Below, piece after piece: positions 20,120 to 32,624 of a stretch of DNA of 33,360 nucleotides. The DNA lies in NCBI GenBank assembly GCA_015680685.1, contig MNCI01003937.1, positions 5,779-39,138 on the forward strand, given 5' to 3'. The notes below the pieces were generated by a model, which was given only the letters and a program-made list of their open reading frames with translations, made no database searches and was not told the DNA's origin. Each line of letters begins with the position of its first letter. Position 1 is the first letter of the stretch. Position numbers and translations under genes: made by a program. The stretch is from Gnetum montanum. Taxonomy: Eukaryota; Streptophyta; Gnetopsida; Gnetales; Gnetaceae.

Positions 20120-21060
20120 ACTTGATCATGGTAATGTCGCTTACTTCTTTTTTTAACTTTGCTAGTCTTTTTAATGACTTTTTCATTCACATCCTTGAAA
20201 GCTGATAGTATCTTTTAATTTAGTACATTCTAAACCTTATTAATAACATTGGCAAGATTTGCCAAAGTCCTTTTCATTATCATGATTTTCTAAAAAAGTG
20301 ATTCAACAACATTAGAAGGAAAAATCTTACATTCAAAATTTTTTACATCCTTATAACATTTGGGGTTTATGATGGTTTCCTCTACATTTTCATGCTTATG
20401 TCATTCATAGTTCAATTTAGCTATAACATCTAACACAATAATAATTTGACCCACTAAAATCTAGTAGAGATCACTATGACATACATATCCATACTTTCAT
20501 AAGTTTGTGGTCATAGTCCTTATACCATATGCATTAGTTGATTGCATTTTCTAAAAATTTATTGAGCAAGCAATTATGTTTTTCTATGGTCACATCCAAT
20601 GATTCATTGGTATTCTACTTTTGTCTTGCTACCTTATTTCTAAGGTTTGTAACTCATTCATAAGATTAAAATTTGACATTCAAATCTTTTTAAAATTCCT
20701 TTTCAATAAGTGATGGAGTTATATAGAAGATATTAATACCATATTTTAGCATGATCAATGAGTGTATAGGGAAAAATATGAAGTTTCTACCACTCATTGT
20801 TCAAAACCTTGTAGCTTACAAGTGATGATAAATGTTGGAACATGGAGTTGGAGATCATCAGATAACATTCCACTAAATGTAAAAATATTAGTCAAACATT
20901 TTTAGTTGAATTTTCTTAATTCTTTTAGATGGGATGCAAAACACTTCATAAATATAACCTTCATAGGTCCATGGAAATAATAGGTCATCTAAGCCATTAA
21001 CATCATCATTCAAATGAAGCTAAGACAAAGGTGGAATGATGGACTACTTTGAATCATCAA
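20120..21060 (-). pseudogene. Ty3/gypsy gag relic
   Basis: The minus strand shows the retrotransposon capsid signature clearly between about 20810 and 20710: LNNEW, a stop, KLHIFPYTLIDHAKIWY, a stop, YLLYNSIT. This is the EW.kL..FPyTL...A..WY pattern of plant Gag. Upstream, FSGMLSDDLQLHVPTFIITC matches the usual lead-in to this domain. Downstream, NKVARQK and NTNESLDVTIEKHNCLLNKF in another frame match the helical part that follows. Stops and frameshifts are frequent, so it is old. Protease and pol are not found below it, where the viral locus begins. Confidence 0.75.
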
Positions 21061-21612
21061 AATTACAACTCAAGAAGCATTAACAAAGATGCATAGAGCT
21101 CATTCCCCTAGAATCATTCATGTTGTAGTAATGGAAGTGTCTATGAGAAGGTTCTACATGTTTCCTAGCATGTATGCACATGTACTCCTACTTTGAAATC
21201 ATATCATGAAACTATTTCTTTTCATGAGTAGAATACTTTGATTTTTGTGATGACATGGAATTGTAATATACCAAATCCTTGTTGAAACCTTAATTGAACA
21301 AATCCTTCTAAAAGGTAGTAGATGCAACATCTTTAGATACTTTGCTAATTCATCCATGTGCATCACACCATCATCCCTATTTTTCTTGATGAAATTTCAT
21401 CATAATAGGAGGTGCTACATTATTTATGATATTTTTGAAAGTGATATCAACTAATTGAAGATTTTTCTTCAATATATTTCCATTACTCAATTCAACTATA
21501 GTTGCTGTGGTTCTTTATTTCCTACAAAATTAGCAACTTCAAAAAAGGAAAATTTTGAATGTACATGTAATTCAAGAAAATTCATGAATGTCTCCACCAA
21601 TACCAACACTAA
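21061..21612. other. Probable 5' leader of the gag relic
   Basis: AT-rich, no convincing frame. It lies between the gag relic and the repeat at 21613, where the leader and primer site of a minus-strand element would be. The bases next to the repeat (CTCCACCAATACCAACACTAA) do not match a tRNA end that I can name. Confidence 0.35.
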
Positions 21613-22838
21613 TGATAAGGGTCTCACTACATTTGGACAAATGGGATTTATCATATAGAATGTAGTGTGATCCAATTATAAGCTTCAACAATGATGTTGA
21701 GTGGATTGCCAAGAATACTCATGTATATCATAGCATTCAATAAATATAAAAATATATTATACTATATATAATATAATTATAATCCAAGATGAGAGAGTAT
21801 TTATAATTTTTATAGATTTTATAATCATAAATAATAAAGGAAACATAAATACACACATATTGAAATCCCTCATGGGGACATGTGCAATGCTCTTGTTGCA
21901 ATCCCTCTAAGGGATACAAGCAACACCACACATGAAAATCAATAAAATGACTCTTAGTCACAACTTCAATGGCCCAACAACATTTGATATAGTTATGACC
22001 TTCTTGGACAAGGAATGAATTGTTGTAGCTTATGAAAATAAGAACTAAATAAATATTTTTATTATCTTAATGTTTTATAATGTTTTAGAATTTTAATATC
22101 TAAAGAATCAATGGTGGAATAAGGAAAAATCATAATCTTTATGCATCATGTAAACACTAGACTCTACATTGATCAAATAATTCTAGGAAATGTAAGGAAG
22201 GTAGCACTCTGACAAAATCTAGCCACACTTGTAAAAGAAATGACTCAAAAAACACAAAAGATAAGAAAAGAAATTAACTTAACAAATAGAGGAAGAGCTC
22301 TTCACACAAGCTAGGTACTATAAGCCCAAATAAAATCAATGTAATAATTATGATATGTGTAAAATTTTATTCCAAGTATTTATAGTTTTTGTATAGAAAT
22401 AGAGGAAGCTTGTTAATGTCTAAGTATTAATAGAGGCTTATCAATGTAGCCCTAGCCAATAAAAATGTACTTATGACACTTTGACCCAAATTTTGACAAG
22501 TAGAGGATGCACTAATATTCCTGCACTAATGCAGGGTAGTCAATGCATGCCTCCCCCACATCCTCCAATTACACTTTGTATAATGGCTTTTGGATAAAAG
22601 TTGGAACTTGAGAGAGCATGATGGAGGAATCATATAACATTAAAATAAAGCCAAAATCATTCTAAGAAGCTTGGAATCATGCACATAATCTCAAAGTATG
22701 ACATAGAAGACCAAGATGCATCTTGAAAGAGTAATAACCTTAACTAAACATGATAGACTCTAAACATAGGGTACATGAAACACTTCCCAAATCTAGCACT
22801 TATAATCAATATACAAATTGCCATTGGATGTCTGATCA
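21613..22838 (-). repeat. Diverged 1.2 kb direct repeat, LTR-like, copy 1
   Basis: Begins TGATAAGG and ends GATCA, giving TG...CA ends. It matches 23544-24792 along its length, for example at ATAAGCTTCAA, TTCAATAAATATAAAAA, TTTTAATGTTTTATAATG, GGAAGAGCTCTT and CATTGGATG. It lies on the upstream side of the minus-strand gag relic, so it can be that element's 5' LTR. The copies differ at many sites and by indels. Confidence 0.65.
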
Positions 22839-23543
22839 CCTTTGTATGTTTGTATATCAGCCATGTTAATTTATGTGATTTTGCTATCATGAACATGAAC
22901 TCAATATAATCTTCCTAGTTGAAGAAATGAGAATCATCATTACCACTAGTAGGTTTAGATAAATGCAAATGCTAGAACTTGGAGAGAAGATCATTGTACT
23001 GAGATATCCTAAAAGTGACAGTGCCTAACCAGGGATCTTGAAGGTGGGCTATCCCTTTATCTTTTTTTTTTTTACTTTAGCTTCTTTCTTCCCATCTAAA
23101 TGATTAGATGAAACTCTATGGCCAATTTCTTCTTATTCCACTTGATCTTAAAGATCTTGCATGTAAAAAGGCTCATAATAATCAAACATGGTCTCGTTAA
23201 CTTTGTATGTTGTACATTCATCCTGTAGATCCATATTGATCAAGGCATTAATGAGATCATTTGGTGCAACCATCACCAGGTCCTTAGATAATCAACCATG
23301 AGCATCTTTTTACCTTTCTTGCTTATCTTGATGATAAGACAATACAACTAGTTGAAGAGTATTATCCTTTAAATTTCAAGGATAGCAGAAGTCCTTCATC
23401 TTTTTGGTACTTTCCTAGATATCTTTGGTAGTATTTTAGCACTATCTATCATTTTATTTGTGTTTACAACCTACATACATAACACTAGAACATACACTTG
23501 ATTTGAATAAGAGTTAAAATCAAGAATGTATAAGTATTTATAA
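22839..23543. other. 705 bp between the two LTR-like repeats
   Basis: No clear gene. On the minus strand short stretches read coding-like (for example NETMFDYYEPFYMQ and GNDDSHFFN), with stops in between, and a T10 run lies near 23065. This may be a remnant of internal sequence of a short non-autonomous element or a solo-LTR arrangement. Confidence 0.3.
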
Positions 23544-24792
23544 TGATAAAGGTTCTGCTAATTTTGGACCAATGATATATATCATACGAATTGCAATGAA
23601 ATCCATTCATAAGCTTCAAAGAAAATATTGAGTGGATTTCTAAGAACACTCAAGTATATCATTATGTTCAATAAATATAAAAAATATTATACTAGATATG
23701 TTATAACAGATGTTACTATGATGAAAGATTGAGAAAATATTTATAATTTTAATGGGTTTTATCTTTATAATAACTAAGTAATAAATGCACATGCCTTCCA
23801 ATCCCACTTGGGGTTAGAGGTAATGCTCATGATAAAATTCCTCAAAGGGGCATAGGTACAACACCACACATAAATACACATGCAAATACAATGGATCTTA
23901 TTTACAAACTCAATGATCCACCACCATGTCATATAGTCATGACCTCCTTGGATAAGGTTGAATCATCATAGCTAATAAAAATGAAAAATGAAAAAAAAAA
24001 TATTTTTACAATTTTTAATGTTTTATAATGTTTTTATAATTTCAATGTTTAATACATCAATGGTGCAAAAATAAGGGGAAATCATAACCTTTATTTACCA
24101 TGTAAACATTAGACTTGCATTGACCAAATGATTTCAGGTTATGCAAGTAAGGTAGAGTCTAGTTGTACTTATGAAAGTAATGACTCAAAATACATACAAA
24201 ATAGGTAAAAAGTTACTTACCCAAGGAAGGAAGAGCTCTTTACATAAAATTGAATGTCAAAAGCTAAGGAAAAATTCTTGGAATTAAGTTCCCCTCATAG
24301 GAATCTCATCACTAGTATTTATAGTTTCACAACACAATGGCAAGGATTTACTAACACCTAGGCATCAACAAAGGTCCATTAGCATGGATAAGACTTCTCA
24401 AAACAAACTAAAAGAGGCCAAGAGATAAGGATAGTCAAACTAAGGCACCAAGAGGGATGCATCATTGTTCCTATGTTGATGCAAGGGGTGCATTGGAATA
24501 ATAAATTCAGCACTCTTGCCCCTTATACTTTATCTCCATTTTTCTAGATGAAATTTGGGATAGTTAAGAACATGTCAAAACCTTCAAAGGCTCTCTAAAA
24601 AAAGTTGGAAACTTCTGGAAAAGTCTAAAACATGCATCAAACCTAGAAGTGTGGACTAGAAGATAAGGATACGAACTTGGAAAATAGGAAGCTTAACCAT
24701 GCACATGAAAACTAGAAACATCGGATACATGATAGACATCCCAAATCCATGGCTTACAATCAACTTACAAAATATCATTGGATGATTCATCA
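23544..24792 (-). repeat. Diverged 1.2 kb direct repeat, LTR-like, copy 2
   Basis: Begins TGATAAAGG and ends CATCA. Partner of 21613-22838. No matching 5 bp duplication flanks the pair (ACTAA versus TTAAT), so the two copies need not come from one insertion. Confidence 0.65.
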
Positions 24793-25779
24793 TTAATCTT
24801 CTAATAAAAATGAAATATTATATTGTAGAAGCCTTTTAATAAATATACTAGCAGACTTATTATTTCTAAATAATATATTGCTAAACTGAGCATGACTTGA
24901 ACATAAATCTTAACATAGTCAACATATCATATAAATAAAAACCTTATTATTAACAATTTTACCTAGCTAAACATATTACTAATTTAAGTATAATAAATAT
25001 TTTATATGTAACATTACTAAATTCATATGCATAACTATTATTACATCACATACTAAACTTGTTGAAACACCACCAAATTTGCATGTTAAAACCTTGTAAT
25101 CCCATCCCATGAAACCTGAGGTAATATTTTATTGTAAATGTGAAGGTTGTAATTAATAAATGGGTAATATCACATGTTTCATACTTTTGGGACTGAAAAA
25201 TGCTTCATAAGTGACTAAAGCCTCATTTTCAAAGTGAAAAAAGTCACCTAGTGTCTACATTTGGGCTTGGGAGAGTAAAAAATGCCTTGTGGAGGTCCTA
25301 GGGGATTTGGGGTTGAGGCTACTTGTGACTAAGAATCCTTAGGTTTTCTAGTGATGAAGATTTTACATGGCAACAATTTCTTGGTGCTAGAAGAAGGACC
25401 TTCACATGATTTCTATAGCCAAATTTGATTGCCCTCATAGCCAACATTACTTTCCTTTTGGAAATTTCTAATTTTTGTAGCAAAAACCTTGAAGCCCCCT
25501 TTGAAAAACTGATGGTGCCCCTCATCCCCTACAGCAAAAACCCCAATGTGGAAGTTGTAGGTGGTTGGGTGTTCAATTTTCCAACATCTGCTATGAGTTT
25601 TAGTAGCCAAAACCAATGCTGAACACCTACATACCAACATTCCACTTTGGCAATAATTCTCATAACAAAACCGAAATTGCCATCATTACCAACCAAAAGT
25701 ACATTCCTCCTCAATTGTGGTTGAATTTGGAATTTTCTAAAACCATTTAAAGAAATTTTTAGGTTTTTATTTTGGCTAG
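24793..25779. other. AT-rich spacer, nothing recognised
   Basis: 24793-25080 is very AT-rich. Around 25319-25714 both strands are poor in stops and give overlapping frames without any motif, so I read this as composition, not coding. Confidence 0.4.
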
Positions 25780-25795
25780 CACACTTTCCCTACCT

Positions 25796-26335
25796 TTCAC
25801 CAACATTGGTTTTAGAAGGTGTGAGAACCCCCTACCTACCCCTCTTTTTCCCCTACCACACTTGGGGGTGTGAAAACTAGGACGCTAATTTGGGTGAAGC
25901 TTCATCCTAATGTTCTTAGCTTGCCATTTCTAGTAAAGGTGTAAACCCCCCTTACCTCTCACTTACTACTTATAGTAAGTAATCTATTTTTGATCATTTT
26001 TGCATATTTCCACCAAATTTAAGCTTTATAGCAATTCCAACTACCAAAATTTACATTCCTTTCACACCTATAATAGCTTTCATCCACTATTACCAATGTT
26101 GGCTTTGTAAGGTGTGCGATCCTCTTATTCCCTCTTTTCCCTCTACCACACTTGGGAGTGCGACAACTAGGAAGCCAACATGGACATCAAGGAGCATGAT
26201 AGTTAGAAAGTTAGTGTGGGTAAAATTTACTAGCACTTTTGCACATTTTTATTTTGGGTAAAGGTGTACACTCCCCCTTATGTCCTACTTGCTATTTTTA
26301 GTAGGTATCCCATTTTTCATCATTTTTGCTTTTTT
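25796..26335. repeat. Two imperfect ~250 bp direct repeats
   Basis: Units at about 25796-26030 and 26085-26335, offset by about 286 bp. Each carries a CCTCTTTTTCCC-type pyrimidine tract, CTACCACACTTGGG, AACTAGGA, GTAAAGGTGTA, a C-run and CATTTTTGC. They precede the plus-strand gag and could be internal repeats of its 5' LTR or leader, but no LTR end or primer site is visible. Confidence 0.6.
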
Positions 26336-27379
26336 TGATTACTTCTAAATCCCACTTGTTGGAATCTGATTTTAGTTTTTGTTTTTTATAGCCTATCTTG
26401 AGCCATTTTCATTAAAACAATCATGTCTCTCCTATAATCAAATAAGTTACCTTACAACTACACTGATAGTAGGTTAGGTCAATAGGCCATGAGGATCTAT
26501 GATCCTAAAGACCCTACCATCATTAAATGTAGGCAATCTTTGAGGGTCAGAGAGGAGAGTCTTGATTTTGTAGCCATAAATAAAGATTTTTATAACTTCA
26601 TTTATGCTAAAATATAGGCAGGCATGCTAATTCCACGAATTGATTCCAAGGTCAAGAGGGAGTTTGAGCTCATAATAGGAGTGGGAAGGAGTACATCCCT
26701 TCCCCATATGACCAAATTTCCCTTAACAAAATCTATGATAGCATCCTAGCCCACATGATTGGCATGGAAAAGGAAGATGAAAAGCATAGCTCTAATGAAC
26801 AATAGCAAGAAAAGGATGAATTTAAGATAGAATCTGAGCTTGAAAACATCCTAGAAGGACTATTCCAACAAACATTCCCCAAGGTTCCTCCAATGCTTTT
26901 GTTTTCTCCATGGGCATGGTGCCATCATCTTCCACTCCCTACCCTACTATGATGGATTCTACACCTATTATAGCCACAAATCAAACTCAACCAATGCTAC
27001 AAATAACAAACCTTAACACATCAATGTCATTCATAATGCAATATTGATGTATAAAATCATCAACGGCAGTTTTTACCATCATAAATCTGCTAATTACTCA
27101 TATGGGTCCCATTATGAGTCCCCAAGCAACACAGGGGTCACATACCCCCTTTATCCCATTTATGCCTCAAGTACCAACACAAACATCCTTTTCTTTCTTT
27201 TGGTCCATAAGCCACAACCATAACAAAACCCTTCATTCTATCATACAATCCGTAGTGAGGCCAAAAGCCTCATAATAGATGACACAACCATATGTGCAAT
27301 CCTCACAACCAACGAGACCACCACAATGCTTGGACTAAGCTATCCAAATGATCTAGGACCTAACAAAGGAGTTTAAGAG
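26336..27379 (+). other. Upstream part of the plus-strand gag relic
   Basis: Short coding-like pieces appear in shifting plus-strand frames, such as MRIYDPKDPTIIKCRQSLRV (near 26490). They are followed by an Asn/Thr/Pro-rich zone at 26880-27300 that resembles the low-complexity N-terminal half of many plant Gag proteins. Stops are frequent and no start can be chosen. Confidence 0.35.
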
Positions 27380-28934
27380 CTCAAAGCCTCTACATTCGCA
27401 AGTGTAAAGGTCATGGAATTTTACCAGGATGATCTTATCAGTTCTGTGGTCCCACCTTTGATACTTCCTCCTAGTGTCCCTATCTTCCAATTTAGCAAAT
27501 ACAATGGAGAAGGTGACCCTAATGTTCATCTTATAACCTTTAGATCTGATTACTTGCTATTTTAGTCATGGATTTATACCATCATGAGGATTTTTCCTAT
27601 GTCCTTGACTAGGAAAGTGCTTAATTGGTAACATGAATTACCTAGAGGATCCATATCCTTCCTTGAGGACTTGATAGCTTACTTTGTTAATCACTTCAAG
27701 TATAACTTAAAGCCCAACACCATGCTTAACTAACTCATGAAGGTCAATTAGGGATCTCTTGAGCCCATACCTAAGTTCATCCAACAATGGAATGGACTCT
27801 TGAATAAAATACTAGAGCCCATAGCCAAAACTTACCTTTTGGCTATATTTAAGGGGATAATTAATGACTTTATCAAGTCCAAACTTTACTACCTTGAGTA
27901 GCAGTCACTTAGCCAAGCATTCTCCCAAACCAAGAATATAAAAGATGTTGTGGAGGCCATTCATGATCCAACCTATGTAGCATACAAAAACCAACATACG
28001 TAGAGAGACAAGGAGAAGGGAAAACATAACAATATGGTTGTAGCAACTATGACTAAGGAGGCTAAGACCACTAAGCCAGGGCCAATGACCAATCCATCCA
28101 AGGTCCCCACTAATAAGAACCATGATAACCAACCTTTAGCCTCTAGGGCCACTACATCAACAATGACCCATAACTAATTTTGAAAGGAAGGATAGGTCCA
28201 AATACACTGCACTACCATTAAAACCATCAGAGTTGGTAGACCAACTTTTGAATAGTGTATGTATCCAATACAAACATATGTTTGAAGCTTCTTGAAAGAA
28301 ACATGATAGACTTTGTGAAATAGCCAAGGGCCCCACTAGAGCAATGAAAGATGAGCCATTACTACCTAAATACTTCAAGATAGATCACTTTTACCACTAT
28401 CACCAACTACCTAATCATGACACAAACTTATACCTTGCACTAAAGGATAAATTGTAGAAGATGATAGATAGGGAAGAGCTAGTTCTAGATGCATCCAACC
28501 TTATCTAACCTCAAAACCAATCAATGTAAGTGTACAAAAATCCATTGAATGCTAGCAACACTACATATATCATATCGATATTCAACGTAAATGATAATCA
28601 AAGATCTTATAGAGAACCATTTGTGATTTGTGTATCCCCTTATGGTAAAAGGGCTTCTTTAGCTTCCACTAGTTCAAGATCCCCTTCTTTCATAAGGGTG
28701 TCATCACAAGTGCCTCCCAAGAAACCACTTATCATCAGGGTGCCCCAACTCACCATAGCCCAACTAGCCATAACCTCACCAATTGATAAAACCATCCAAC
28801 AACATTTTGTGGTGGCCAATGCTACCACATCTTTCTTACAACCAACAAATGAGAACCTAAAATCTCTAAACAAGAAAAGGAAGCAGGAAAAGAAAAAACC
28901 TAACAATAAGAGTGATAATAAAATAGAGGCATAG
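27380..28934 (+). pseudogene. gag: Ty3/gypsy Gag relic, plus strand
   Basis: From about 27440 the frame reads FSKYNGEGDPNVHLITFRSD, IMRIFPMSLTRKVLNW, a stop, then HELPRGSISFLEDLIAYFVN and IPKFIQQWNGLLNKI. This is the full capsid domain order of plant Ty3/gypsy Gag. A shift near 28180 leads to YTALPLKPSELVDQLL and a zinc-knuckle region HFYHYHQLPNHDTNLY. Relatives have C-x-F/Y-H...G-H-D-T-x-x-C there; every Cys is Tyr or His, as TGC/TGT to TAC/TAT or CAC changes would give. ALKDKL and an REELVLDASNLI helix follow, then a Lys-rich tail (KSLNKKRKQEKKKPNNKS). Several stops; no function remains. Confidence 0.78.
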
Positions 28935-29399
28935 AAGGAAGTGGGCCCACCAAAGCCCACTCCCATATCGACTATACCCATGACCTCCTCTACCCAACCC
29001 ATTCCAAACAGTAAACCATAGGGGCATTCCAAAGCTCATGGCTAGAAGAATGAGGAGAAGTCCCAAGAGTCATAACCTAAGGTTGAAGTATGCATTTTGG
29101 GGTGCATGGAGGAAGTGAAGCACAACTAGGGCGAGAACCTTGCGACCAATAAGAAAACCTTCCTTAGTGTGATAGATTGGGTTAGATAATCTCTTAAGTA
29201 AAAGAACACTACTTTGAGCTTGTATGACATATCATAACTTTCACCACACATCTTGAGGTGTTAGTCAAAATGTTGACTTATATCCTTGTTAGTGAGGATA
29301 TTCCCACTAATGAGAAATCCAACCATGCAATGATGGTTCCTCCCATGCCCAAGGAGGGAAGTTAACACCCCTAATATTTTGTGATAGAAAAATTAAGGT

Positions 29400-29990
29400 T
29401 AATTCCGAAAATGGAAAAATTACTAGGGATCCTTTGTTCATAACCATATGCATAGGGTAGTTCAAAGTGCATTAGGTTCATGTAGATGATGGTGCAGCTA
29501 CTAATGTCATCCCATGCACCATCATTAAATGATTAGTCTTGATAGAGAAAATACAACAAACATTGATAGCCACTCTCAAGTCTTTCAATGGATTAAGGGT
29601 TACAGTCAAGGGGTCCATCTCCTTAGATTTTGTGGCAAGGGAGAAATTCCCCATAACTATAAAGTTTTTGGTGGTGGAGGAGACACCTAGGTTTAACCTT
29701 ATCCTAGGAAGACCTTCATTGGCTCAATTACAAGCTATGTCTTCTCCCATCCACTAAGAGATTTACATTCCTTATGAGGGGGGTGAAATCATCATTCCAA
29801 TGCCCCTAGCTATTAACAACATTGATATGAAGCAAGGGTCCAAAGTAAAGTTTCAAGAAGAAACTCCCAATCACGAGATGCAATAACTTGAGAGAGAGTA
29901 GAAAGCCAATAACAACAATGATGGTTAGCAAGATGTGTCATGGGAAGAATTTCCATTGTGGCTTACCCCATGGAGGGGGGGCTCAATGTA
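29400..29990 (+). pseudogene. Ty3/gypsy aspartic protease relic
   Basis: One frame reads VHVDDGAATNVIPCTII (catalytic D-D-G-A at about 29485). After a stop come TLIATLKSFNGLRVTVKGSI, FVAREKFPITIKFLVVEE and FNLILGRPSLAQLQAMSSPI, the last being the highly conserved ILGRPxL motif. The frame goes on through PYEGGEIIIPMPLAINNIDM to WEEFPLWLTPWRGGSM near 29990, where it enters the tandem repeat array. No RT follows. The interval 28935-29399 links gag and protease and holds only broken frames. The lineage is unclear, but the layout gag-protease-repeats resembles a non-autonomous Tat-type element. Confidence 0.75.
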
Positions 29991-31486
29991 GAAATAAGGG
30001 GGTAACCTCAAAAATTAATTAAAAAACATTAAAATTGATTAATTTCGATCTTGGACAATGTCTAGTAGCATTGGCAACCCTGGAATGCATATGCATGCCC
30101 AAAATTGATTAAAATTTGTTAATTTTTAACCCCTTGGGATCTTCTATACTATTTTACTCCCTCGATGGAGGGATTAGCTTGAAAATAATGGGGTAACCTC
30201 AAAAATTAATTAAAAAGCCTTAAAACTAACAAGTTTTGATCTTGGGTAATGTCTAGTAGCACTAGCAACCCCAAGAATTCACATGCCCAAAACTAATTAA
30301 AATTTGTCAATTTTCAACCCCTTTGGATCTTCCATGCTAGCTAAGCTCCTTGGAGAGGGTGGGGGGGTGTGTGATTCTCAATGTGAAAATAAGTAGGTAA
30401 CCTCAAAAACTAATTAAAAAGCCTTAAAATAGACAAGTTTCAATCTTGGGTAATGTCTAGTAACACTAGAAACCCCATGTAAGTACACACATGCCCAAAA
30501 TTGATCAAAATTTGTCAATTTTCAAGCCCTTGGAATCTTCCATGTTGGCTTACCCTCTTGGAGGAATGGCTTAGCTTGGAAACAAAGGGGTAACCTCAAA
30601 AAATAATTAGGAAGCCCTAAAATTGACAAGTTTCAATCTTGGGGAATGTCTAGTAGCACCGACAACCCTAGGAATGCACATGCATGCCCAAAACTTATCA
30701 AAATTTATCAATTTTTATTCCCTTGGCATCTTTCATGCTAGCTTAATCTCTTAAAGGGGTGGGGTTTATTAGCATGGAAATAATGGGGTAGCCTCAAAAA
30801 CTAATTAAAAAGCCTTAAAATTGACAAGTTTCAATCTTGGGCAATGTTCAGTAGCACATGCATGCCCAAAACTGATTAAAATTTGTCAATTTTTAACTCC
30901 TTGATATCTTCCATGCTAATGTATCCCTTAGAGGAGGGGGGCTTAATGTGGAAACAAGGGGTAACCATAGAAACTAGTAAAATAGCCTTAGAATTGATAA
31001 ATTTTGATCTTGGATAATGCACATGCATGCCCAAAATTGATCAAAATTAGTTAAAAATTAATTTCCTAGAATCTTCGATACTATCTAACCCAAAAATTTA
31101 ATTTAAATGCTTTAAAATTAACCTCAAAATTTAATTTAAAAGATTTTAAATTGACAAGTTTCAATCTTGGGCAATGTCTAGCAGCGCTAGCAACCTCAGG
31201 AATGCACATGCATGTCCAAAACTAATCAAGAGTTATCAATTTTTAACCTTTTGGAATCTTCCATGCTAGCTTACCTCCTTGAAGGATTGGCTTAGTGAAA
31301 AAATAATGGGGTAACCCTTAAAGCCAATTTGAAAGCCTTAAAGTTAACAAGTTTCAATCTTGGACAATGTCTAGCAACACCGAAAACCTTGGGAATGCAC
31401 ACACATGCCAAAAACTGATTAGTAGGACCAAGAACCATGGGAATGCACATGCATGTGCAAAAATAATCAAAATTTGTCAATTTTCA

Positions 31487-31844
31487 CCTACCCCCTGAAC
31501 ATGGTAACTAATTTTTAGAAATTTGGTAGTTAGTTTAATGCCAATTAGTTAGCAATTTGGTAGCCAATTAGTTAGCCATTTACAGCCAATTTAGAGCTAA
31601 AATCATGGCCATAACCTTATAAAAACCAAACCTTGGCATCATGTCAAGTTCTACACTTTGACAATTTAGCACCCTTAGCATCTTGGGATCTAAGAGCTCT
31701 TGCTTCCTTAGCAGAAACATAGCTTCTTAGTGCCTAGTAACATGGAACCTCTACAACCTATTGACTTCATTCCTTAGAAACTATGAACTTTGGATGTCAA
31801 CGTTACCCCCTTGGATCTCCAAATTCCATCGTGGTGCACTTTGC
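31487..31844. repeat. Array block 1 (~350 bp insert within units)
   Basis: Distinct from the 190 bp unit. It starts at CCCCCTGAACATGGTAACTA and holds short repeats of CCAATTAGTTAGC, a TATAAAAA box (31618-31625), AAGAGCTCTTG and CATCGTGGTGCACTTTG. Its partner lies 1.14 kb further on. Confidence 0.85.
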
Positions 31845-32624
31845 CAATCCCAATTCTTTGCTTGAAATCTTCCATGCTGACTTACCCCTTGGAGGTGGGG
31901 CTTAGCATGAAAAAAATGGGGTAACTCTTAAAACCAATTTAAAATCCTTAAAATTGACAATTTTAAATCTTGAACAATGTCTAGCAGCACTGGCAACCCT
32001 GATAATGTACATGCATGCCAAAAACTTATCAAAATTTATCAATTTTTAGTGCCTTGAAATCTTTGATGTTTGCTTACCCCCTAGAGGGGGGAGGCTCAAT
32101 GTGGAAACAAGGGGGTAACCTTGAAAACTATTTTAAAAACCTTTAAAGTAACAAGTTTCATTCTTGGACAATGTCTAGCAGCATCGACAACCTTGGTAAT
32201 ATACATGCATGTCCAAAATTGATCAAAATTTATCAATTTTCAATCCCTTGGGATCTTCCAAGTTGGCTTACCTCGTTGGAGGGGGGCTTAGTGTGGAAAC
32301 AAGAGGGTAACCTCAAAAACTAATTAAAAGCCTTAAAATTAACAACTTTCAATCTTGGGCGATGTTAAGCAATATCAATAACCCCAAAAATGTACATGCA
32401 TGCCCAAAATTAATCAAAATTAGTTAATCTTCAACCCCTTGGGATCTTCCATGGTGGTTTACACCCTGGAGGGAGGGCTCAATGTAGAGACAAGAGAGTA
32501 ACCTTTAAAATCCATCAAATGACCCTAAAATTAACAAGTTTTAATCTTGGGAAATGTTTAGTAGCATCAAAAACCCTAGGAATGCACATGCATGCCAAAA
32601 CCTAATTAAAATTTGTCAATTTTC

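Noticed and set aside
21591-21612. Candidate primer binding site next to the LTR-like repeat
   Set aside because: The sequence does not match the initiator Met, Asp or another tRNA 3' end I can name, and the second repeat copy has nothing similar.
25319-25714. Overlapping open frames on both strands
   Set aside because: No family signal in any of them and frames open on both strands together, which points to base composition.
28640-29066. Minus-strand hydrophobic frames with Phe/Leu-rich segments
   Set aside because: Antisense of the Lys-rich Gag tail on the plus strand.
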